A DNA stretch of 64,000 nucleotides from Dasypus novemcinctus. Lineage: Eukaryota; Chordata; Mammalia; Cingulata; Dasypodidae. A program made the position numbers and the translations under genes. The notes under the pieces were generated by a model. That model was not told the origin of the DNA. It worked only from the letters and a program-made list of their open reading frames with translations, and searched no databases. Positions 56,439 to 64,000 of the stretch are shown here, piece by piece (positions within the stretch are counted from its first letter, which is position 1; each line of letters opens with the position of its first letter). Location of the stretch: assembly GCF_030445035.2 (NCBI RefSeq), contig NC_080689.1:28301278-28365277 (forward strand), given 5' to 3'.

Positions 56439-56539
56439 ACAAATATATTTTTAAAAACCTTTTGTTAGCATTGTAATTATCCAACTTTCATTCAGTGGTC
56501 TTTATTATATCCTTAGTGATGTGATATTAAATGTAAACA

Positions 56540-57115
56540 TAATGATTACAACTTGTCACACTACAGAGCCAAATCAGTGATGCAAGATATACAAATGACC
56601 AATAAACACATAAAAAGATGCTCAACATTGTTAACTACTAGAAAAGCTGTAATCAAAATCATGAGATACAATTTCAAACCCACTAGAATGGCTACTGTTA
56701 AAAATGGAAAAAGTAAGTCTTGGAGGCTATATAGAGTAATAGGAACACTCATTTATTGTTGGTGGGAATGTAAACTGTTAGTGCCTTTGTGGAAAGCAGT
56801 TTTGAGGTTGCACAGAAAGTTAAGTATAGAATTACTAGATGACCCATCAGTCCCAATTCTAGGTATATACACAAAGTAATGGAAAGCAGGAACTCAACAG
56901 TTGTTTGCATACCAATGTTTATAAGGGCAATATTCACAATTGCCAAAAGAAGGAAGCAGCTCAAGTGTTCCATCAGCAGATGAATGAATAAGCAAAATAT
57001 TTAATATATTTATAATGTAGCATTATTCAGCTAGCAAAAGGAATGAAGTTTTGATACATGCAACATGGATGAACCTTAAAAATACCATGGTGAGTAAACT
57101 AAGCCAGAAAGAAAA
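56540..57115 (+). mobile_element. L1 LINE ORF2 3' end and 3' UTR
   Basis: ATACAAATGACCAATAAACA, CATAAAAAGATGCTCAACAT, TTGTTGGTGGGAATGTAAAC and CACAATTGCCAAAAGAAGGA are the classic ORF2 C-terminal coding region. The open frame at 56553-56879 (108 codons) reads segments like TRMATVKNGKSKSW, GTLIYCWWECKLLVPLWKAV and VPILGIYTK, the end of the ORF2 protein. 3' UTR follows to 57115. Remnant, not a gene. Confidence 0.9.
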
Positions 57116-57339
57116 AGGCAAATATTTTATTTAGAATAAGGAAATTCATAAAGACAGAAACTAGAATACAATTTTCCAGGTGTAAAAAAAACTGCAGGGT
57201 TCTTGTCTTACCCTTAAGAGGCTTACAAACTAATTAAAGGACTAATTCAAATATAAATTAATCCCCTTCATTAGACTGTCTTCCTTCTTTTAAAAACATA
57301 TTTCAGAGTCCAGTGAAATAGCCATAAATATTATAAATC
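57116..57339. other. Unassigned sequence
   Basis: Possibly L1 3' UTR decay; no clear match. Confidence 0.35.
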
Positions 57340-57960
57340 ATGTAATAAAATTATTTATTTGTACTGACTTTATGCTAGGCCTTATGTATGCCCTAGGAAA
57401 AGAGATAAAAGACATAATTGCAGCCCTCAGAAAAAGTGCATTCTAGTGAGGGTGACAACAGTCCCCAGCATGACAAGTGCTCTGCAGTGATAATCACAGC
57501 ATGAGAAAGGATTACAGAAGGGAGGAGGTTTAACCAAATGAAAGTGGAAAGAGGAAAATCCAGGGAAAGCTTTCAGAAAATGTAGTGGGTGTTCTGAGGC
57601 AGAGAGGACAAAGGCAGGAAAAGAGAGATCTTATTCTGACAGAGTGAAAAAAGTTCAAATACATGGTAAAAGCATGATTGCATTGATGGAAGGATATAAT
57701 TAGGCATGGTAAGAGTGAAGTGTGTGTGTGTGTATGATTGAGTGCATGCAATATTGCTTTTTGGGGGGATGGAGAACTTAAGCATGTGATAAAGCTGGCA
57801 AGGTAAGCCCTGCCAAATTTTAGAAAATTAGAGGCTATCTCATACCATCATACAGCTTGGACTTGATCTTGAAAGTGACTCATGATTTTTAGGCCAGCGA
57901 GTAATAATGAAGTACCTGATCACACATACTTTTCAGAATGATCCATATGGAAGCAGTGTG
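57340..57960 (-). repeat. L2 LINE, long reverse-strand copy
   Basis: TGACTTTATGCTAGGCCTTA, AAGACATAATTGCAGCCCTC, AGAAAAAGTGCATTCTAGTG, GCTTTCAGAAAATGTAGTGG, GATGGAAGGATATAATTAGG, CTTGGACTTGATCTTGAAAG and TGATCACACATACTTTTCAG match reverse-complement L2 in order. Contains a (GT)7 run at 57719-57733. The minus frames here are chance. Confidence 0.75.
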
Positions 57961-58099
57961 AACAACGGTTAGAAGGGAGTACATCAGACTGTGACAACAG
58001 ATTTCAAAAAAAGATATGTCTCCCACTGTAAGTGTATATCTTCCTATTTATCATCATAGATGTATCAATTAATGGTGTGTGTATTTGTACCCAGCACAA
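57961..58099. other. Unassigned sequence
   Basis: Short spacer between L2 and L1M; nothing recognised. Confidence 0.35.
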
Positions 58100-60200
58100 A
58101 GGTTCATAACAGAAATATATATTTATGGCATAAGTAGAATTTTTTTCTTTAATATTTCATCTTGTTTTGTACCATATGATATTAATATTATTATATATGC
58201 TTTTATTTTTGTGAGCTTTTGTCTGATATAGTTTTCCATCCTTTATTTTCCATTATCCTACATACTTTTTATATGTATTTCTTGAAACTAGCATAAAGCT
58301 TGATATGATGATTTGTTTATTTTTAATTCAATCTGAGTGTCTCTGCCTTTTAATAGCTCAGTTTACTGACATGTTTTTACTTCTGTCACTTTTGTAATTT
58401 TCTTTCATCATGATATTTTTAGTCTCTCTTCTTCCATCATTTCTTACTTTTCTTAAATTGATCTAGGGTACTTAAAATCATTTTGTCTTGTGATTTGAAT
58501 CTACACTCTTTTTTTTTGTTCTCTTAAAATGTTAATACACATAGTTAAATATATCTTTCTAATAATCATGAGAATTAACAGAAACTTCTGTCTTCCAGCT
58601 AAATTAATCTTAGTACATATCACTTACTTCAGTTTTCTCCCAGCACTGTTTTTCAGCTTCCTTTCTTGTTTGTGCCCCATGGCTTAATGTCACCATCTCA
58701 GATTTCCCTTCCCTATAATGGGTGAGCCCAACAACTTCCTCTCTATTGTGCACTTGTCTTCAAGTAATCCAATATTAAAGTAATGCTTATTTTCTCAGTT
58801 TAGGTTTCAGATAACAGGGCTGGATATTTCCTTTATGCAATCCTAGCAATGTACTGGAATTATGCTTTTTGCAAACATAAACATAATTATATTGTTTCAT
58901 AGTCAGAGGGTCCTTCAGAGTAAATTGTTGTACTGTTGGATGCCAATAAAGTCTGCAGTTATGTTCATCTTAATTGCGTATGCTTCTATTAATTCTGTTA
59001 CAGGCAATCTGTATCTGATGAATTTCATCTGTCTTTGAAATGTTTGAAAATGTCTTTATTTTGCTCTCACATAAGAATGTTTAGTGGGGTGTAGAATTAT
59101 TTATTCAGTTATGTTCCTTCAACTCTTTGAAGATTTCTCTCTTCTGTTCTCTGTCTTAGCTTCCAATGACATTGATGACATGTCTGATGTCAAACTGATT
59201 CTATTTCTTTTATAAATATTTTTTTTCCATAGCTTTCATGATTTCTTAATGAGATTTATTTAGTCTGGGTACTGAGTTTTTCTACATTACTGGACAATAT
59301 TTGGCTATTCTTTTATCACGTGTTATTTTTTCCATTCTTCTCTTTATTCTGTCTTAGGAATCTATCACAAAGTAATTGAAAAATCTGAATCTAACCTCCA
59401 TATCCTTGGACTTTTCTTTTTTATATTTCCCAATTGTTTTTTACATCTATGTATTATTCCGTGAAAATCACTTTTGGATTCATTTTCAGTTTACACTTTC
59501 TTCCTTTGGTTATGTATATTCTGCTTTCAATCTACTTTTTCCTAAAATAGTATGAATTTATTTCTGGGGTCCTCTTGATTCATTTTTAACAATATAATCT
59601 GACTCTTCTTTATTATAACCAACTTTTCTTATTTTAAGGATATTGCATACTTCTACATCTCCAAAATCATTAGGTATACTTACTTAATATTAGGAGTCTG
59701 TCACCATTCTGTCCACTTGCTTTCAAGGTTCTGATGTTTTGTTTGTTTGGTTTTGATTGTATACTTTATTGCATTGAAATTCACTTACAGATTATCTACT
59801 GCCTTGATTTACATGGTCTGTTGTGGTGTGGGAAGTTACAGTAGCTGATGCCAAGGGTGAGAATAACTGAAGTGTATTCTAGGTTTATAGCTAAGAGTCT
59901 GGTCTTCTGAATCTAGGTACTCCCTATTCCTATTAAATGTAGGTAACGATTTGGGACACTTCCCAGTTTCCAAGGGAGCTCCCAGACTAATTGCTCTTGA
60001 CTGGAGAAAAGCACCCTTTCTTTCTTCTTCTCTTTGAGGCATTACTTTCTTGTTTGAGGGAAGGATCCGTTTTCATTACCCCTGCTGTGTCCTTACATGT
60101 CTAGGAAGTTCTGCAAGCATAATTTTTCTGTCCTCTCTACATGCCCTTATTCTTCCTCAAGAAAGAAAGAATGGCATCCAGTGAATTTGGAGTAAGAAAA
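58100..60200 (-). mobile_element. L1M LINE, long decayed copy
   Basis: Reverse-complement L1M over about 2 kb: TTTGTCTGATATAGTTTTCC, ATCTGAGTGTCTCTGCCTTT, TAATAGCTCAGTTTACTGAC, TATTAATTCTGTTACAGGCA, CTGTCTTTGAAATGTTTGAA, AATGTCTTTATTTTGCTCTC, GGTGTAGAATTATTTATTCA, TCTTCTGTTCTCTGTCTTAG and ATTTAGTCTGGGTACTGAG. These are the non-coding/ORF2-end L1M sections 'gtctgatataagtatggcc' and 'tagaattcttggttgacag'. From 59830 the match is weaker. Confidence 0.65.
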
Positions 60201-61146
60201 CGGGCCCTCATAGCTTTGCCCCTCCTCTTTCATCTTTTAGGGCATGAGTATGGTTATGAGAGCATCCATTTTGCTTCATTCCTCCATGTTTGAAGGGTCA
60301 GAGGAGCAGGATTTACCGCTGCAAGTAGTAGTTAAGATCGGTGGTTTGAATCAGACACGAAGAAAGAGTGTAGCAAAATATTCATGGGCTAAATGGTAAG
60401 TTTCGTTTTTGCTGACCCTGTACTAACATCGGCCATGTGAATTTCTGATCTTGGCAATGTTCAGCAGTCTATATTTGGCCACATGGATTATTTTTATAGT
60501 TGTTTGGTTGACTTTTACTTATTGTCACCTGGGATGATGGCTTTAGCTCTGTGAGGTAGTTCACTTTGGCAAGTCACTGTAGCCTACTGTGGATCTGTCT
60601 ATAGCAGAGAGATGCTATGAATAGAGGCAAGCCTGCACAGGTAGGGGCTTAGCAAACAGCAAACAGGCCTCATAAAAGGTATGGGCCCTCAAAGATAGGT
60701 GACCACGAGAGAGTTTTCATGTTTTAGGATCCTGAAGCTTGTCATTGAACTACACAGGTGCAGTTGGCCCGGCTGTTGCTGACACATTGAGGCAGGAAGG
60801 AATATTTTAGGTATTAGTGGGCAGAACACTTTTTATCTGTTGGACAGCAGAAGTTCACACGGATTCCACAGCCCTGGTGAGCTCCTCGTTCTAAATTGTT
60901 AAGGCTAGGCCTAAGAAGGCAGGGCTGGATCTTCCAACACAGATTCCTTATGTTTTCAGAGCCCAGGACAGAACAATGGATGAATTAATCTTGAATACAT
61001 GTGGCTTGTTCACAGGCCAAAGAGGTCTAGAATATTCAAAACATGTATTCAATGAAATTTCTTGGCCATTTTGTTATTGTAGGTGGTGACGCTGGTATTA
61101 CCTGTTGAACAAATCTTAGAAATTTACATAACTAAGGCTCTAAAGA
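60201..61146. other. Unassigned sequence
   Basis: About 950 bp without recognised gene or repeat; balanced composition, no notable frame. Confidence 0.45.
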
Positions 61147-61360
61147 AGGAGTCAGCAAAATATTTCTGTAAAAACCACAGCACTAAGTATTTTAGACTTT
61201 GAGAGCTCTATGGTCTCTGTTGCAACTTCTCAACTCTACTATCATAGTGCAAAAGCAATCGTAATTGTAAACAAAAGGCATCAATGTGTTTCAAGAAAGT
61301 TTATTTACAAAAATAGGAGGCAGGCTGATTTGGCCTGTGGGCAAATGTGGGCAAATGCCA
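61147..61360 (+). mobile_element. hAT-type non-autonomous DNA transposon
   Basis: GGAGTCAGCAAAATATTTCT, GTAAAAACCACAGCACTAAG, TATTTTAGACTTTGAGAGCT, CTATGGTCTCTGTTGCAACT, TCTCAACTCTACTATCATAG, GTTTATTTACAAAAATAGGA, GGCAGGCTGATTTGGCCTGT follow the well-known mammalian element 'gggtcagcaaactttttctgtaaagggccagat...ggcgggccggatttggcc' over its whole length. I do not assert its family name. The 101-codon frame at 61210-61515 runs through it by chance. Confidence 0.75.
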
Positions 61361-63599
61361 AATCTTGCAGTAAAGGAAGGCACAGAAAGGAGGGGTCTAT
61401 GAATGGAGAGCAAGTTGGAGTGATGATAGAGTCCAGCACTGGGTTAGAAGATGGGCTCATGGCAGATGGGTATTCAAGTCACAAAAGTGAAGGGAGAGGT
61501 TTGCTCGAACAGTGACTGCTTTATTTGCATTAATTATTTATTAATATGTGAATATGCTAGAAAAACATATGTTTCACTTAGGAGATAAAAAGAAAATTAC
61601 AATGAGACTTTCTAAATAACAAACTGTCTTTGCCCCATATGTATTAGAGAGGAAAGGCACTAACCCAAAGAGAAAGTTAAGATGCTACAAACTCAGCTAA
61701 GTCTTCTGGAATGGCATAGAGTAAAAGATAAGACACCTCCAATTAGTGCAGAATGATAAGGGAGAAAGAATGCTATTCATGCCCTTGAAACTGCAAAGAC
61801 TTCTTAAAGAGCACATGGCAGAGGAATGGGACCTAGGTAGAGCACAAGTTTCTGCAGCATCCCCAGCAGGTCCTGTTAAAGCTTCTGATGAGGGTCATTT
61901 TTCAGTTGAAATAAATATGAGGACAAATTGCAAACCTCCCCTAGGGGCAGGTTACACATGTAGAAACGGAAACAGAAATGAAAGCACCTGCTCATTAGAG
62001 GTAACTGAAGCTGTTTACTGCTATCCTCAATGAGAAATTGGGATGCCAATAACCTGAGGCCCACGGGGAAATGAAAAATGTAAGATTTAACTATCTTTCA
62101 CCAGACAGAAGACCCTACTCCTGAAAACAGACAGAGCAGATTTATAATTATTTCACGACGATATAGTACTATCTCAAATGTCATTCCCTGAGACAGGAGA
62201 AGGTGTACGATGGGGATTTTCTTTCCAGGTCTGATAACCACATAAAGCAAGGACCACTCTGATACCCTCAGATTTCCTCCCACAGGTGGGAGAGACACAT
62301 TCCCGGTTGATCCCTCGCTTAATGGTTACATCTAAAGGGTAAAAAGAAACAAGAGGTTGGGAGCGTTCTGTGATGTGCATGTTTTCCTCATACTTGACGT
62401 TTCCTTTCAGGTGGGAGGAGTGACAGTAGGATGAGACTCCTGGGTTACTCCATCCCCACATTTAACCATCCCAAAGAAGGAGGACTTCACCATTGGTTAA
62501 GTTTGGACTAGGAAGTTGGCATGCATAGCTTTTTTTTCCTGGGAGGCTTGTCCACAATAGCAAGCATTCAGCTTTGCTTCTTCGTGTTGTGAGTTTACAG
62601 AGACAATTTCTACTCGGTGAAATACCTGAACTGGTACAGTGATATCTGTGACTGCTCAGTTCTGAGAATCAGTATTTGGAGCCCACATCCCTAGGAACAT
62701 AAGACAGATTCCTCACATTTTCATCACCATTTGCTGGTTCTTTTTTTCTCATTTCTCAATTGGTTCAGGATTTAAGTAGAGAAGAGAGGTTGTTATTGGA
62801 CTCCCCGTGCCTCGTCTCCCCCCACTCCGGAATTCCCTGCAGGCTGTGCTCTCGAAGGCCTAGTTTATTGTGGCCCGTGTAACCCATCCCACTTAGGTTT
62901 TATTTTCACACATTATGTCCAGGACTTTAGTCACATTATTTTTTAGTGTGGCTATATATCTTTGTGGTAATGCTATAAACACTGACATTTCCATGGGTTT
63001 GGTGCAGAACTAGAAGTCTGCAGTGCACTATGGTTGAAGCAGGACCTCCCACCTATTTTTTTTTTTTTGCTGTTATTTGTCTTTCTGCAAAAAAACCCAG
63101 CTTTTTAATATTAATCATGAAAATCTGCTTCTATTTATGACACTACTATTAAATTCCTTCAGTTTTTTTATCACTTATGTTCCATCATGATTTGTATGTT
63201 TATGTTTTATTCAATACATTAAATTCTTCTTTTGCACCAAATATTTTAAATCTAATCACAGCCATACATTTCAAAAACGATTATAGCAATTTATCAACAT
63301 AGTACATTCCTCTCAGATTTCCAACATTTTTCTTTATTCTCTGCTTACGTCTCTTCTTTCACTTATAAAATCTTTTAAAAATGGAGAAATGGTAGTGGTA
63401 GGCAGATGTGTACAAAGATATGTATGTTTATTCTTGCTTTTCTCAGTTTTTGAACTATTTTCCTTGACAACTCAATGTATTCTTGAGACAGTCCATCAGT
63501 TAAAGATATTTATAAAATAACTAAGATACACAAAAACCTAATCAATACCAATGGCTGGAGTCAGAAACCTCAGCTCAAAGAGTCAAATTTTGAAAGAGA
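61361..63599. other. Unassigned sequence
   Basis: About 2.2 kb with no recognised gene or repeat. Two parts keep CpGs: about 62100-62420 (TTATTTCACGACGATATAGT; TCCCGGTTGATCCCTCGCTT) and 62790-62880 (CCCACTCCGGAATTCCCTGC). A poly-T run lies at 63055-63068. Opposite frames of 60-95 codons at 61746-62461 have no domain. Confidence 0.45.
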
Positions 63600-64000
63600 T
63601 TTTAAAAGTTCCTGAGACCTTTGAGAGTCAAAATATGGAAAGAGGTAAGCTTATCCATGTAGATTGTGTGGGAATAATCACTTTTGGAAAGCAATTTGTA
63701 GATATATATTAAGAGCCATGAACTATGCACATACTTTGATCATTTATGAGACATAATTAAAAATAAAACATTTTAATATAAAAAGACTTTATGCAAAAAG
63801 ATCTTTATAGTATTTGTATTTCTGATTGTAAAAAACTTAAAATGACTGCATTGTTTAACTAGGATAATGTCAAAATAAAGCATAATGTATATAAAGATGA
63901 TAGAATATACTAGAACTATTAAATTATGTTAATGAATTCATTTAAATATGCAGGATACATAGCCATAATATTTAGAGAAGATTGAATATTTGCTATGATG
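63600..64000 (+). mobile_element. L1M LINE, ORF2 end and 3' UTR, runs off window
   Basis: TTTGGAAAGCAATTTGTAGA, TATATATTAAGAGCCATGAA, CTATGCACATACTTTGATCA, AAGATCTTTATAGTATTTGT, ATTTCTGATTGTAAAAAACT, GATAATGTCAAAATAAAGCA match the L1M order 'tttggaaagcaatttggcaatatatatcaagagcc...gacccagtaattcc'. The copy continues past the window edge. Confidence 0.7.

Noticed and set aside
56553..56879. Possible functional L1 ORF2
   Set aside because: Only the C-terminal region remains, with no upstream reverse transcriptase or endonuclease region in frame.
1..64000. Prokaryotic systems (CRISPR array, operon, prophage, toxin-antitoxin)
   Set aside because: The window is mammalian nuclear DNA with SINEs, LINEs and LTRs; no repeat-spacer array, no ribosome-binding-site-led gene runs.

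Overview
This window looks like non-coding nuclear DNA from a placental mammal, most likely an armadillo (Dasypus or a close relative). Three 5'-tRNA-derived SINEs at 28.2, 45.0 and 56.0 kb match my memory of the armadillo DAS family: tRNA-like head with A and B boxes, GCAGCACT/CTGGCCCA-rich body, A-rich tail with AAATAAATAAAT spacing. L1 3' ends of the type I associate with Xenarthra, and five MaLR-like LTRs ending in AGCAAACTAAAACA-type sequence, fit the same lineage. Base composition is AT-rich and CpG-poor apart from a few local patches. The taxon call rests on recognition of repeat families, not on a database search.

I find no protein-coding gene, no functional RNA gene and no convincing complete exon. 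The longest open frames (about 110-170 codons) lie in repeat DNA, read antisense through DAS SINEs or through LTR sequence, or in featureless AT-rich sequence; none shows a recognisable domain. The window is therefore intergenic or deep-intronic.

Layout. 0-8 kb: L2, L3/CR1 and MIR fossils plus a solo MaLR-like LTR (6.5 kb). 8.4-9.3 kb: L1 on the minus strand. 9.3-17 kb: mostly unassigned sequence with MIR and MER5 relics and a candidate conserved element near 13.6 kb. 17-22 kb: L2, L1 tails, MIR. 22-24.5 kb: a block of L1M 3' end, MaLR LTR, MaLR internal sequence and L1-like leader, all minus strand. 25-28 kb: a short L1 insertion with target-site duplication, and a long L2. 28.2 kb: DAS SINE. 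30-32.5 kb: candidate conserved non-coding blocks. 34-38.5 kb: long L2 copies, an LTR, MIRs. 39.7 kb: the longest solo LTR. 41-44.5 kb: MIR, MER5 and L2. 44.5-47.1 kb: CpG-elevated sequence around a DAS SINE. 48-49.5 kb: L1 3' end and unassigned, possibly conserved DNA. 50-54 kb: dense L1, including an L1 ORF2 relic split by an LTR. 54-60 kb: L2, DAS, L1 ORF2 end, L2, and a long L1M. 60-64 kb: mostly unassigned with one hAT-like element and an L1M running off the end.

There are no genes here to work together. The window records successive repeat insertions: L2, MIR, L3 and MER5 oldest, then L1M and MaLR, then DAS SINEs and lineage L1 tails. Scattered single-copy blocks could be regulatory, but that needs cross-species alignment.
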